Part shown: piece after piece, positions 7,876 through 16,334 of the stretch
Position numbering within the stretch: the stretch's first letter is position 1
How the letters are laid out: each line of letters opens with the position of its first letter
NCBI RefSeq assembly: GCF_038433205.1
Contig: NZ_JBCDNA010000003.1
Location: 186,001-250,000, forward strand
Length of the DNA: 64,000 nt
Direction: 5' to 3'
Origin: Lutimonas vermicola
GTDB lineage: Bacteria > Bacteroidota > Bacteroidia > Flavobacteriales > Flavobacteriaceae
Notes under the pieces: generated by a model
What the model was told of the DNA's origin: nothing
The model's database searches: none
What the model saw: only the letters and a program-made list of their open reading frames with translations
Program-made: the position numbers and the translations under genes

Positions 7876-9879
7876 TTATTTATAGGAACGTGTTTTCAAT
7901 TCAATATCTTTAAACTCTAACTGTTCTTTATGTAAAATCGCTTCGCTTGGTTTGCCTGTATATTCCCAGGCAGCCACATAGGCATAGTTTTTGTCATCCC
8001 TTTTGGCTTCGCCATCTTCTGTAACGTGTTCTTCCCTAAAATGGCCTCCACAGGATTCTTCTCTTTCCAAAGCGTCTTTGGCGAATAATTCTCCTAATTC
8101 AAGGAAATCGGCAACTCTTCCGGCTTTCTCCAATTCGGGGTTCAACTCATTCAACTCACCGGTAACTTTAACATTCTTCCAGAAATCTTCCCTGATTTCA
8201 TGAATCTCTTTAATCGCCTCTTTAAGGCCTTTTGCATTTCTGGCCATTCCGACCTTATCCCACATGATTTTTCCGAGTTTTTTATGGTAATAATCTACGG
8301 TATGTGTTCCCTTGTTATTGATGAAGAATTCCAATCTTTCTTTTACTTCTTTTTCAACTTCATCGAATTCAGGGCTATCCGTCGGGATTTTACCGGTCTG
8401 GATATCATCAGACAAATAATCCCCTATGGTATATGGCAATACAAAATATCCATCTGCTAACCCTTGCATCAAGGCAGATGCGCCAAGCCTGTTGGCTCCG
8501 TGATCCGAGAAATTCGCTTCTCCTATGCAATACAAACCGGGTACGGTGGTCATCAGGTTATAATCAACCCAAACACCTCCCATAGTATAGTGTGTAGCAG
8601 GGTAAATCATCATAGGGGTTTTATAAGGATTCTCGTCGATGATCTTTTCATACATCTGGAATAAATTACCATACTTGGCTTCTATAATAGCCGCCCCCAA
8701 TTCAGTTATTTTCTCTTTCGAAGGGTTCGCAATATGCTTGATCTTGGCCTGCTCCTTTCCATACCTTTCAATGGCAGCAGCAAAATCCAAATAAACAGCT
8801 TCACCAGTTGCATTTACACCAAAACCGGCATCACACCTTTCTTTGGCAGCTCGCGACGCAACATCGCGAGGAACAAGGTTCCCGAATGCAGGATATCTCC
8901 TCTCTAAAAAGTAATCTCTATCTTCTTCGTGTATTTCTGTAGGTTTCATTTTACCTTCCTGAATTGCCTTGGCATCTTCAAGCTTAGCCGGTACCCAAAT
9001 TCTTCCATCGTTCCTCAACGATTCTGACATCAGCGTTAATTTCGACTGATAATCTCCAGATCTTGGGATACAGGTCGGATGGATCTGGGTAAAACAAGGA
9101 TTGGCAAAATAAGCCCCTCTCTTGTGTATTTTCCAGGCAGCTGTGGCATTCGACCCCATTGCATTGGTCGAAAGGAAATAAACATTTCCATAGCCTCCTG
9201 TTCCAATGACTACAGCATGCGCACTATGTCTTTCTATTTCACCCGTAATCAGGTTTCTAGCTATAATTCCCCTGGCTTTTCCATCGACGATCACTACGTC
9301 AAGCATCTCGTGGCGGTTAAACATTTCTATTTTCCCACGTGCAATTTGTCTGTTCATGGCCGAATAAGCACCGAGTAACAACTGCTGACCCGTTTGTCCT
9401 TTTGCATAAAATGTTCTGGACACCAGTACCCCGCCAAATGAACGGTTATCCAGTAAGCCTCCATAATCCCTTGCAAAAGGAACTCCTTGAGCAACGCATT
9501 GATCTATGATATTCCCAGAAACTTCTGCTAGCCTGTGAACATTTGCTTCACGTGAGCGGTAATCACCGCCTTTTACGGTGTCGTAAAATAATCGATAGTT
9601 CGAATCACCATCGCCCATATAATTTTTTGATGCATTTATCCCTCCCTGAGCCGCAATTGAGTGTGCCCTTCTGGGAGAATCCTGATAGGCAAAAGCCTTT
9701 ACATTATAACCCAATTCTGCAAGGGTTGCAGCAGCTGAACCTCCGGCCAGACCGGTACCTACAACGATAATATCTATATTTCTTTTATTTGCAGGGTTAA
9801 CCAGATCAATATTGTCCTTATATGTTGTCCATTTATCTTTTATTGGACCCTTTGGTACTTTAGAGTTTAACTTAGTCAT
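7876..9879 (-). CDS. sdhA: Succinate dehydrogenase/fumarate reductase flavoprotein subunit
   Basis: A 667-residue FAD-containing catalytic subunit that oxidises succinate to fumarate in the TCA cycle. Visible are the dinucleotide-binding GTGLAGGSAAATLAELGY, the covalent-FAD region RRAHSIAAQGGINASKN, the SRTFYAKGQTGQQ segment, active-site HPTCIPRSGDYQ and HYTMGGVWVDY, and late GEANFSDHGANRLGASALMQG. The ~665-residue length and long C-terminal region are typical of the Bacteroidota/epsilon-type enzyme. Spacing is 11 bases from sdhC and 8 to sdhB, consistent with one transcript. Confidence 0.96.
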   Translation of the reverse strand: MTKLNSKVPKGPIKDKWTTYKDNIDLVNPANKRNIDIIVVGTGLAGGSAAATLAELGYNVKAFAYQDSPRRAHSIAAQGGINASKNYMGDGDSNYRLFYDTVKGGDYRSREANVHRLAEVSGNIIDQCVAQGVPFARDYGGLLDNRSFGGVLVSRTFYAKGQTGQQLLLGAYSAMNRQIARGKIEMFNRHEMLDVVIVDGKARGIIARNLITGEIERHSAHAVVIGTGGYGNVYFLSTNAMGSNATAAWKIHKRGAYFANPCFTQIHPTCIPRSGDYQSKLTLMSESLRNDGRIWVPAKLEDAKAIQEGKMKPTEIHEEDRDYFLERRYPAFGNLVPRDVASRAAKERCDAGFGVNATGEAVYLDFAAAIERYGKEQAKIKHIANPSKEKITELGAAIIEAKYGNLFQMYEKIIDENPYKTPMMIYPATHYTMGGVWVDYNLMTTVPGLYCIGEANFSDHGANRLGASALMQGLADGYFVLPYTIGDYLSDDIQTGKIPTDSPEFDEVEKEVKERLEFFINNKGTHTVDYYHKKLGKIMWDKVGMARNAKGLKEAIKEIHEIREDFWKNVKVTGELNELNPELEKAGRVADFLELGELFAKDALEREESCGGHFREEHVTEDGEAKRDDKNYAYVAAWEYTGKPSEAILHKEQLEFKDIELKTRSYK

Positions 9880-9890
9880 AAATGAATAGA

Positions 9891-10550
9891 TTAATGGTTA
9901 AAATGATGATATAAAGCAATGATGATGAAGCCTAATGGAACAACAAAAGAATAAAACTTGCCAAAAGATTTCACCGCACCGGTATACTTGTTGTTAAATC
10001 CAACCGACTGAAAGGCTGATTGAAAGCCGTGCAGCAAGTGTAAGGCCAAAAGTACAAAGGCAATCACATAGGCCCCTACCCTCAATGGATTAACAAATTT
10101 ATGCTGTAATTCGCCAAAATACCGATTGGGATCTTCAGGCAGGAATTCAATATATTTATGATTCATTTCAGGAAACCAGAAGTCAACAAAGTGCAAAACA
10201 AGAAAAGCAAGAATTACCAGCCCTGAGAAGATCATGTTTCTAGACATCCAGCTTGCATTCGCACCTCCGTTATACTTTACATAGTTTATATTTCTGGCCT
10301 TTTTGTTCTTAAACTCCAAAATAAAACCCATTACAAAATGAAAAACCACACCAAAAATAAGTACCGGCTGCATGGCAAATTGTATTAGGGGATTTGTACC
10401 CATAAAATGCGATAATTCATTAAATAATTTCTCACTAAAAAGAGAAGTGATGTTGACCGATAAATGGATAATCAGGAAAATAATTAAGAAAAGTGCCGAT
10501 AAGGCCATGGCAACTTTTCTTGCGATGGATGAAGATAAAAATCCGCTCAT
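9891..10550 (-). CDS. sdhC: Succinate dehydrogenase cytochrome b subunit
   Basis: A 219-residue membrane anchor with five hydrophobic segments (~residues 13-33, 60-80, 105-125, 153-175, 192-214). Histidines in the helices (IHLSVN, FHFVMGF, LHFVDFW, LHLLHGFQS) are positioned as ligands for two b hemes, as in type-B complex II with a single anchor polypeptide. It takes electrons from SdhB to menaquinone. First gene of the operon; an exact TATATTTG promoter element lies 26 bases upstream of its start. No SdhD is expected for this type and none is present. Confidence 0.93.
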   Translation of the reverse strand: MSGFLSSSIARKVAMALSALFLIIFLIIHLSVNITSLFSEKLFNELSHFMGTNPLIQFAMQPVLIFGVVFHFVMGFILEFKNKKARNINYVKYNGGANASWMSRNMIFSGLVILAFLVLHFVDFWFPEMNHKYIEFLPEDPNRYFGELQHKFVNPLRVGAYVIAFVLLALHLLHGFQSAFQSVGFNNKYTGAVKSFGKFYSFVVPLGFIIIALYHHFNH

Positions 10551-10575
10551 TTTGCTTGGTTTATAAAATAGAAAA

Positions 10576-10583
10576 CAAATATA
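10576..10583 (-). promoter_or_regulatory. Promoter element TATATTTG for sdhCAB
   Basis: An exact TAnnTTTG on the minus strand, 26 bases before the sdhC ATG. A clear -33 element is not visible. Confidence 0.5.
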
Positions 10584-10675
10584 CCAAATCTCATAATTCT
10601 ATTATATCTAAATGCCCCGATTATTTTAATATGATTAACATTCTTATATTTATACACTCATAAAATTGAACAAAA

Positions 10676-11245
10676 ATGTCGGATAACATGAAACACTCCT
10701 TAAATCCAAATAAATGGATAGTGTTGTATGCCGATTATTTATACAATTATGCCATTACAAGGGTAGATGATCAGGATGTGGCGAAGGACCTTGTTCAGGA
10801 AACTTTTTTTTCAGGAATTAAAGGCAAAGACAACTTTCGGGGTCAGGCCGCCGAGCGTACCTGGTTGGTTTCTATTTTAAAAAGAAAAATCATCGATCAT
10901 TACAGAAAGGTCAACTCAGCTAAAGGGCAGAAAGAAGTCAGAATGAATTTCTATGAAGAAGGCAAAAAAAAAGGGAACTGGATAGAAGAGAAGGTGCCTC
11001 AGGCCTGGGGAAATGATGCTGAAAAAAAGATTGAGAATTCTGAGTTGAAAGATGCCTTGGATGCATGCATCAACAACTTGCCTGAAAAATACAGAATGGT
11101 TTTTTTACTCAAGACAGTTCAAAAATATGAAACTGAAGAAATATGTAATGAACTCGGCATAACTGCGTCAAATTTGTGGGTGATTATACACAGGGCAAGG
11201 ATGCAGCTGAGGAATTGTATGGAAGAAAATTGGTTTAAACAATAA
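10676..11245 (+). CDS. ECF RNA polymerase sigma factor
   Basis: A 189-residue extracytoplasmic-function sigma factor. Region 2 lies around residues 20-75 (YNYAITRVDDQDVAKDLVQETF then ERTWLVSILKRKIIDHYRK) and region 4 around residues 125-185 (LPEKYRMVFLLKTVQKYETEEICNELGITASNLWVIIHRARMQLR). It redirects RNA polymerase to specific promoters after an unknown signal. The next gene, 10 bases downstream, encodes a zinc-type anti-sigma factor, the usual partner arrangement. Region 1 and 3 are absent, as in the ECF class. A weak TATATTTA element precedes it. Confidence 0.93.
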   Translation: MSDNMKHSLNPNKWIVLYADYLYNYAITRVDDQDVAKDLVQETFFSGIKGKDNFRGQAAERTWLVSILKRKIIDHYRKVNSAKGQKEVRMNFYEEGKKKGNWIEEKVPQAWGNDAEKKIENSELKDALDACINNLPEKYRMVFLLKTVQKYETEEICNELGITASNLWVIIHRARMQLRNCMEENWFKQ

Positions 11246-11255
11246 ACAAGGGCGT

Positions 11256-11516
11256 ATGAAATTTATGATAAATTGCGACGAAGCAACTGCTATCTGCGAC
11301 AAAAATCAGTACGGCGAAGCATCACTCTCCGAAAAGGTCCGTTTAACTTTTCACCTGCTTGTTTGTAAATATTGCAAAAGCTATTCAAAACAAAACAATT
11401 TGATGTCGCAGATTTTTGGAAGACACCTTAGGCCTTGTGATGGTTCAGAAAAACTAAGTGTGGAAGATAAACTTGAGTTGGAAAAAAGTCTTCAGAAAGA
11501 ATTGAAAAAACATTAA
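11256..11516 (+). CDS. Small zinc-type anti-sigma factor (ZAS-like)
   Basis: An 86-residue protein carrying the HxxxCxxC zinc-binding signature (HLLVCKYC, about residues 34-41) and an earlier Cys (INCDEATAIC). This is the fold that occludes sigma region 2/4. No transmembrane segment is visible, so it is probably a cytoplasmic regulator rather than a membrane receptor of signals; zinc/redox sensing is possible but not shown. It is 10 bases downstream of the sigma factor and ends in a terminator, making a two-gene unit. Confidence 0.8.
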   Translation: MKFMINCDEATAICDKNQYGEASLSEKVRLTFHLLVCKYCKSYSKQNNLMSQIFGRHLRPCDGSEKLSVEDKLELEKSLQKELKKH

Positions 11517-11536
11517 AAAAACAGCTCAATTATAAA

Positions 11537-11570
11537 AAAGGTATTGATTCGTCAATACCTTTTGTTTTAT
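11537..11570 (+). terminator. Terminator with UUCG tetraloop after the sigma/anti-sigma pair
   Basis: An 11-bp perfect stem AAAGGTATTGA/TCAATACCTTT closes a TTCG loop (11548-11551) and is followed by TGTTTT. Confidence 0.85.
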
Positions 11571-11575
11571 CTTTG
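11568..11575 (+). promoter_or_regulatory. Promoter element TATCTTTG upstream of cls
   Basis: An exact TAnnTTTG directly after the terminator; it would give an untranslated leader of about 77 bases before the ATG at 11659. Confidence 0.4.
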
Positions 11576-11658
11576 AGAAAGATCATTATTCAAGGGTATA
11601 AAGGCAGCAATGTCATGAAAACAATTGAAGCCATGATCTGATCAAAATTTGATCTTGA

Positions 11659-13095
11659 ATGGAATATATAGATACTATTAGGCCCTTTGCTTTAATCGCC
11701 TATTATGTTTTTATCAGCTTTATTATCATCATCATCATTCTTGATAATAAAAAGCCCGAAAAAGCTTTTGCTTTTATTTTTTTGATTCTTTTGGTTCCAA
11801 TAGCCGGTGTGATCATCTACCTGCTTTTTGGGGCTCAGTACCACAAAAAGAAAATGCTGACTAAAAAACGCTATTTTGATAAAGTGTACCTGCATCAGGT
11901 CAGCGAAGCAACGAAGTTAACTCCAATAACCAACCCGGAATCTTCCTACAGTAAATTACCGACATTATTCTATACGATAGAACAGGTAAATTTTACCAAC
12001 AACAACAACATTGAAGTTTTAATCAATGGAGAGGAAAAATTTCCAAGACTTTTGGAAGAGATCAATAACGCCAAAAAAAGCATACATCTTGATTATTATA
12101 TTATTGAGGATGACACCATTGGAAATAAAATTTTTGACCTCCTTTGTCAAAAGGCTCAAAACGGAGTCAAAGTAAGGCTGATCTTCGATGATGTGGGCAG
12201 TTCGATTAGTAGGGACGGATTAAAAAAATTAAAATCGGCAGGTGTGGAAGCCTATGCCTATATGCCTGTTTTATTTTCAAGACTCGCTCACAAGGCCAAT
12301 TATAGAAATCACCGAAAAATCGTTGTTATTGATAATGAAACAGGTTTTTTGGGGGGTATCAACATTAAAGATAAATACATCAACCCGAATGATTCAGGCT
12401 TATACTGGAGGGATACCCATATCTTGATCAAGGGCGAAGCTGTAACTGATCTGCAATACTTATTCATAAGTGACTGGTATTTTGTAAGCGGACAAAAAAT
12501 TGATCTCAACGAAGTACTGTATAAAAATATACATCAAATATCCAACAAGGTCCCAACAAGTATTTTGGGAAGCGATTATGGAAAAAATAATCAAACCATT
12601 ATGGAGGCTTTTTTTGGTATGATCACAAGTGCACGCGAAGAGATACTGATTACTACGCCTTATTTTATTCCGGATGAGTCTATTTTCAACGCTTTAAAAA
12701 TTTCCTCTAAAAGCGGCGTAAAGATCAAGCTCATGGTTCCGGAAAAAACCGATATAAAAACAGCATTTTATGCTTCTCAGACCTATTTAAAAGAACTTCT
12801 GCTGAGCGGTGTAGAAGTCTACTTTTACACCAAAGGGATGATGCACTCAAAAACAATGATCATCGATTCTTTGATTAGTACCGTGGGAAGCACCAATATG
12901 GATCAGAGAAGTTTTAGCCTTAACGCAGAGGTCAATGCCTTTATATATGATGCAGCGATTGCCGAAAAGCTAAGGTTTCATTTTGAAGAAGATCTAAAGA
13001 ATTGTTATAAATTACAACTTGAAGATCTTAGAAGAAGAGCCTGGTATGTGAAGGTCCTGTGCTCCATTGCAAGATTGATTGCTCCAATACTATAA
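11659..13095 (+). CDS. cls: Cardiolipin synthase (phospholipase D family)
   Basis: A 478-residue membrane enzyme that condenses two phosphatidylglycerol molecules into cardiolipin and glycerol. Two hydrophobic N-terminal segments (residues ~8-30 and 36-56) anchor it. Two HKD catalytic motifs are intact: HRKIVVIDNETGFLGG (~residue 214) and HSKTMIIDSLISTVGSTNMD (~residue 395). Length matches the ClsA type. The downstream methyltransferase begins 10 bases after its stop and is likely co-transcribed. Confidence 0.93.
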   Translation: MEYIDTIRPFALIAYYVFISFIIIIIILDNKKPEKAFAFIFLILLVPIAGVIIYLLFGAQYHKKKMLTKKRYFDKVYLHQVSEATKLTPITNPESSYSKLPTLFYTIEQVNFTNNNNIEVLINGEEKFPRLLEEINNAKKSIHLDYYIIEDDTIGNKIFDLLCQKAQNGVKVRLIFDDVGSSISRDGLKKLKSAGVEAYAYMPVLFSRLAHKANYRNHRKIVVIDNETGFLGGINIKDKYINPNDSGLYWRDTHILIKGEAVTDLQYLFISDWYFVSGQKIDLNEVLYKNIHQISNKVPTSILGSDYGKNNQTIMEAFFGMITSAREEILITTPYFIPDESIFNALKISSKSGVKIKLMVPEKTDIKTAFYASQTYLKELLLSGVEVYFYTKGMMHSKTMIIDSLISTVGSTNMDQRSFSLNAEVNAFIYDAAIAEKLRFHFEEDLKNCYKLQLEDLRRRAWYVKVLCSIARLIAPIL

Positions 13096-13105
13096 GACTG
13101 AAACT

Positions 13106-13747
13106 ATGAATTTTTTACCTGAAACCATTGATCAATACGCATCAGATCATTCTCAAAAAGAACCCGAACTTCTCCATGAGCTGTTTAAGGAAACATGGCA
13201 GAAAGCCCTTGTCCCAAGAATGATAAGTGGACACTTTCAGGGCAGGGTCCTCTCGATGATCTCAAAACTCGTGGCTCCAAAAACCATTCTTGAAATTGGC
13301 ACCTACACGGGTTATTCGGCACTTTGTTTGGCAGAAGGCCTGCAAAAAGGAGGATTGTTACATACGATTGATCACAACGAAGAACTTTTTGATTTTCAAA
13401 GAAAATACTTTGACCGATCAGCTTATTCAAATCAAATCAAGCAATATGTCGGGGAGGCCCTGGAGGTTATGGTTGATATTCATGGCCCTTTTGATTTGGT
13501 GTTTATTGACGCTGACAAGGCAAATTATGCAAATTATTTTAAGGCTGTCATCGATAAAATGAATTCGGGAGGCGTAATCCTTTCTGATAATGTGTTATGG
13601 AGCGGTAAAGTAACGCAAAACCCAAATCCAAAGGATGAAGACACGATAGCCCTTATTGCTTATAATAAGCTGATCAATGAAGATCCAAGACTGGAAACTG
13701 TTTTGCTACCCATCAGGGATGGATTAACCATAAGCCGGGTGATATAA
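13106..13747 (+). CDS. Class I O-methyltransferase (catechol/caffeoyl-CoA type)
   Basis: A 213-residue SAM-dependent methyltransferase. The SAM site is ILEIGTYTGYSALCLAEG, followed by the acidic HTIDHNEELF, the metal-site DLVFIDADKANYANYF and GGVILSDNVLWSGKV. These match the divalent-cation-dependent caffeoyl-CoA/catechol O-methyltransferase family; the natural acceptor in bacteria is usually unknown. The ATG at 13106 is preferred because it begins the conserved MNFLPETIDQYA sequence and an upstream start would overlap cls. Confidence 0.88.
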   Translation: MNFLPETIDQYASDHSQKEPELLHELFKETWQKALVPRMISGHFQGRVLSMISKLVAPKTILEIGTYTGYSALCLAEGLQKGGLLHTIDHNEELFDFQRKYFDRSAYSNQIKQYVGEALEVMVDIHGPFDLVFIDADKANYANYFKAVIDKMNSGGVILSDNVLWSGKVTQNPNPKDEDTIALIAYNKLINEDPRLETVLLPIRDGLTISRVI

Positions 13748-13760
13748 ATATAAAAAGAGA

Positions 13761-14090
13761 CTAGCTCTTTATCATGGTTAACACCATTTTGAATTTTTCC
13801 ACAGCTCTGAGTGCATGGGGAACGTTTGCAGGCATTATAATGGATTCCCCCGATTCAAGCAAATGGGATTCCCCGTTGATGATGATCTCGGCCTTGCCAT
13901 CAACAATAAGAACCATAGCGTCAAAAGGCGTGGTGTGTTCACTTAGCCCTTCTTTTTTATCAAAAGCAAATAAGCTGATGTTTCCTGTTTGCTTTTTGAG
14001 TATATGCTTGCTCACTACGGCCTTTTCGGCATAGGAAATACTTTCTGCAAATAAAAATTTCACGCCCTTTTCAAATTCGTTTTGTCCCAT
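13761..14090 (-). CDS. Cupin-domain protein
   Basis: A 109-residue single-domain cupin. The second cupin motif is recognisable (GESIIMPANVPHALRAV), while the first (GLSEHTTPFDAMVLIVDGKAEI) retains one His. A metal site with His ligands is plausible, but enzyme or sensor role cannot be chosen. Such short cupins often bind small ligands or modify transcription responses. It leads leftward away from the O-methyltransferase; only 13 bases separate the two convergent stops. Confidence 0.8.
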   Translation of the reverse strand: MGQNEFEKGVKFLFAESISYAEKAVVSKHILKKQTGNISLFAFDKKEGLSEHTTPFDAMVLIVDGKAEIIINGESHLLESGESIIMPANVPHALRAVEKFKMVLTMIKS

Positions 14091-14144
14091 TTAACTGTGT
14101 TTTATTTTGTGCTAATCATCAAAATTTGTTGCTGCGGTATTAGT

Positions 14145-14522
14145 TTATGAATCAAAGGCCTTTTTTAAATGTTTGGCATGGTCATCCAGAAAATCCTTAA
14201 TTTCTTCGAGAAACTCCTGATCTTTTTCAGTTCTGTTAATGGTTAAGTGAACCATGACCGAATCAGGCGCAGGTTCATATCCCGTTGTAACTGTCCAGGC
14301 AAGTGCATTGGGGCATTCTAAAAGAGAAAAGCGAAGGCCACCCTTAATTTCTTGTCTTGTCAAGGTAAACTCACCCCATAAACTGCCTATTGCGGCTTGA
14401 TGTTCATTTAGTGTTTCCAACAAGAAAAGTTGAGCGCTGATGCGTTCCAAATTCTTAAATTGACCTGTGTTTTTGATGCCTTGCTCGTTGGTATTTACAT
14501 CAACCTTTCGAAAAAACTCCAT
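14145..14522 (-). CDS. Hypothetical protein, 125 residues
   Basis: I do not recognise this protein. It is soluble, 125 residues, with no signal peptide or TM segment, a predicted alpha/beta core (GSLWGEFTLTRQEIKGGLRFSLLECPNALAWTVTTG) and a charged C-terminal helix rich in Lys/Asp/Glu. It is 6 bases downstream of a lipoprotein gene on the same strand and 54 bases upstream of the cupin, suggesting a small operon. Confidence 0.65.
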   Translation of the reverse strand: MEFFRKVDVNTNEQGIKNTGQFKNLERISAQLFLLETLNEHQAAIGSLWGEFTLTRQEIKGGLRFSLLECPNALAWTVTTGYEPAPDSVMVHLTINRTEKDQEFLEEIKDFLDDHAKHLKKAFDS

Positions 14523-14528
14523 CGCTTA

Positions 14529-14984
14529 TTATTCTATATAAATCGTATAAATATCGCTTTGTTTATCAAGTGTATACTCAGCATTATCAATCCTTTTTTC
14601 GTTGTATTTCGAAAAACTACAACAATTTTCGGAGGCGCGTTCCGTATCAACATACAAGTTCAAAATATCTTCCCCTGCAATTTTCACAACCACTTTGGCT
14701 ACTTCAGTTTCCCATCCAATCGAACCGATAACAATCAAATTAATGTCATCTTCAGAAAGAAAACCAAAAGTTCGTTTTGAGTTATCGTCAGTATTTAAAA
14801 CCTCTATTTGCTCAGGCGTATAGGTACCATTCGTAAAGAGGTTTTCTCCTGATTCCTTATCCACAATCTCAAATACAAATGAGGTTGGAGGCGTAAAGCA
14901 GAGCAAATCTTCACAATCATTATTATCACATCCCTGTAAAAATATAAACAACAATAATGAAAGATATTTCAACACATTTCTCAT
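14529..14984 (-). CDS. Hypothetical lipoprotein
   Basis: A 151-residue protein with a lipoprotein signal: charged start, hydrophobic stretch, then FLQGC as lipobox at residue ~19, so it should be anchored in the membrane facing the periplasm or surface. A Cys-rich stretch follows (CDNNDCEDLLCF), and another Cys pair occurs near the C-terminus (SENCCSFSKYNEKR). The body resembles a beta-sandwich binding domain but no family is recognised. It is translated just before the 125-residue hypothetical protein. Confidence 0.65.
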   Translation of the reverse strand: MRNVLKYLSLLLFIFLQGCDNNDCEDLLCFTPPTSFVFEIVDKESGENLFTNGTYTPEQIEVLNTDDNSKRTFGFLSEDDINLIVIGSIGWETEVAKVVVKIAGEDILNLYVDTERASENCCSFSKYNEKRIDNAEYTLDKQSDIYTIYIE

Positions 14985-15052
14985 AATAAAAAGTACTCGA
15001 ATCAGCTTGTAAAGCTAATCAAACAATGCTTTTTTAAGCTGATAATTGTCAT

Positions 15053-15081
15053 AAAAAAACGACCATGTGTTTACGTGGTCG
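15053..15081 (-). terminator. Terminator after the DUF4440-like lipoprotein
   Basis: Read leftward, a 9-bp stem (CGACCACGT/ACATGGTCG with one wobble) with a 4-base loop is followed by seven T residues, about 26 bases past the stop codon at 15107. Confidence 0.8.
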
Positions 15082-15106
15082 CCTGATTTAAAGATTGTAC
15101 TCCGAT

Positions 15107-15607
15107 CTATGATTGTGCCTTTGTTTTATTAAACATATAACGAGCAATTTTCCAGGTTCCTTCTGTTTTTTCAAAAACAAATAACTCTCTGTTTTCTTCC
15201 GGAACAGTTTGTCCATTTGCATGAATCAAAGTGGTTCCTTTAGAGCTTGTTGTGGCAAAAGCCAGGTTCCCTTCAATCACAATTTCTTCGATATAGAATT
15301 CAATATTGAGTTGAATTTGTGAGAATACAAAATCATAGGCTTCCTTAATATGCTGTGTGCCAACAGCTGAAGGTGCTTCACTAGGCATAAAAATTCCGTC
15401 TTTGGTATAAAGACTTGTTGCCAAACCTGAATCGGACGTGTTCAGAGATCTTTTATATTCGTTTAATAATGCTTCAATTAATTGTTTTTCTTGTTTATCC
15501 ATGATTTCTGTGTTTAAAGATTCTTTATTATTCCCTTTGGTTGTATTCGGTTCCTCGCAAGCAAATACTAATGCGATAATCGTTGCTATTGTTATCATTT
15601 TTTTCAT
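15107..15607 (-). CDS. SnoaL/DUF4440-like lipoprotein
   Basis: A 166-residue protein starting MKKMITIATIIALVFAC, a lipoprotein signal with Cys at residue 17. The rest is an NTF2-like cone fold typical of SnoaL/DUF4440 proteins (LIEALLNEYKRSLNTSDSGLATSLYTKDGIFMPSEAPSAVGTQHIKEAYDFVF and a C-terminal WKIARYMFNK). Members bind or isomerise small ligands, but no catalytic residue set is assigned here. The start at 15607 is chosen because upstream codons would add a poor signal. A terminator follows. Confidence 0.78.
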   Translation of the reverse strand: MKKMITIATIIALVFACEEPNTTKGNNKESLNTEIMDKQEKQLIEALLNEYKRSLNTSDSGLATSLYTKDGIFMPSEAPSAVGTQHIKEAYDFVFSQIQLNIEFYIEEIVIEGNLAFATTSSKGTTLIHANGQTVPEENRELFVFEKTEGTWKIARYMFNKTKAQS

Positions 15608-15708
15608 ATGGTATAGTTTAAATGTTATAAAGCAAATTTGAGACAATAAGTTGTACCGGGGCTATAAGGTGGGTTAAGAAAAAATCTTAAGATAAATTAA
15701 GAATCTTC

Positions 15709-16296
15709 TTACCTCGAAGTGATCTCTCTTCTAATCTTAGAGAGAAATTCAGGCGTTACGCCTATGAAAGAAGCAATTTGAACATTTGAAATGCGGTTAA
15801 ATAATTTGGGGTAGTTTTTAAGAAAGTCGAGATACCTTTCTTCGGCTGTGGCCGAGATGTTTTGTAAAACCCGCTTTTGAAGATTGACAAAGGCGTTTTC
15901 TACAAGCACCCTGAAAATACGGTCGAATACACTGTGTTCTGTATACAAATATAGCAGGTCCTCCTTGGCAATTTGAAGTATTACCGATTGCTCCATGGCC
16001 TCTATATACAATTCGCTGGGTATTTCAGAATGAAAACTCCCTATATCTGCGATCCACCCACCTTCTACGGCAAACTGGAGGTTGTGTTCGTTTCCTTTAT
16101 CATCGACTTTATACATTCTAAAACACCCATCTACGACAAAAGTGTAATGCTTACACAGATCTCCTTGCTGAAGAATAAATTGCCTTCTTTTGATTCTTCT
16201 TTCTGCAAGTCTTTTTTCCAAATCATTTACCTCCTTTCTATTGAGTGCCCTGTAGTTTGAAAAATGATCTAAAAGTGGTTGTATATTCATATGCAT
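15709..16296 (-). CDS. Crp/Fnr-family transcription regulator
   Basis: A 195-residue regulator with an N-terminal cyclic-nucleotide-binding-like beta roll (KRRQFILQQGDLCKHYTFVVDGCFRMYKV, residues ~35-65), a dimerisation helix, and a C-terminal helix-turn-helix (VQIASFIGVTPEFLSKIRREI). No FNR-type iron-sulfur cysteine cluster is seen. It probably senses a small molecule and may control the divergent or flanking lipoprotein genes, which is inferred from location only. Two ATGs are possible (16296 and 16290). Confidence 0.88.
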   Translation of the reverse strand: MHMNIQPLLDHFSNYRALNRKEVNDLEKRLAERRIKRRQFILQQGDLCKHYTFVVDGCFRMYKVDDKGNEHNLQFAVEGGWIADIGSFHSEIPSELYIEAMEQSVILQIAKEDLLYLYTEHSVFDRIFRVLVENAFVNLQKRVLQNISATAEERYLDFLKNYPKLFNRISNVQIASFIGVTPEFLSKIRREITSR

Positions 16297-16334
16297 TGTG
16301 AATTACCTTTTTATCTCCTTATTTGATCCTAATT

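Noticed and set aside
8200..9378. Plus-strand open frames within sdhA
   Set aside because: They lie antisense to a strongly conserved enzyme and have no recognisable protein features.
9541..9556. TTCACGTGA in sdhA as parS-like
   Set aside because: Only 11 of 16 positions match, and it is in conserved coding sequence.
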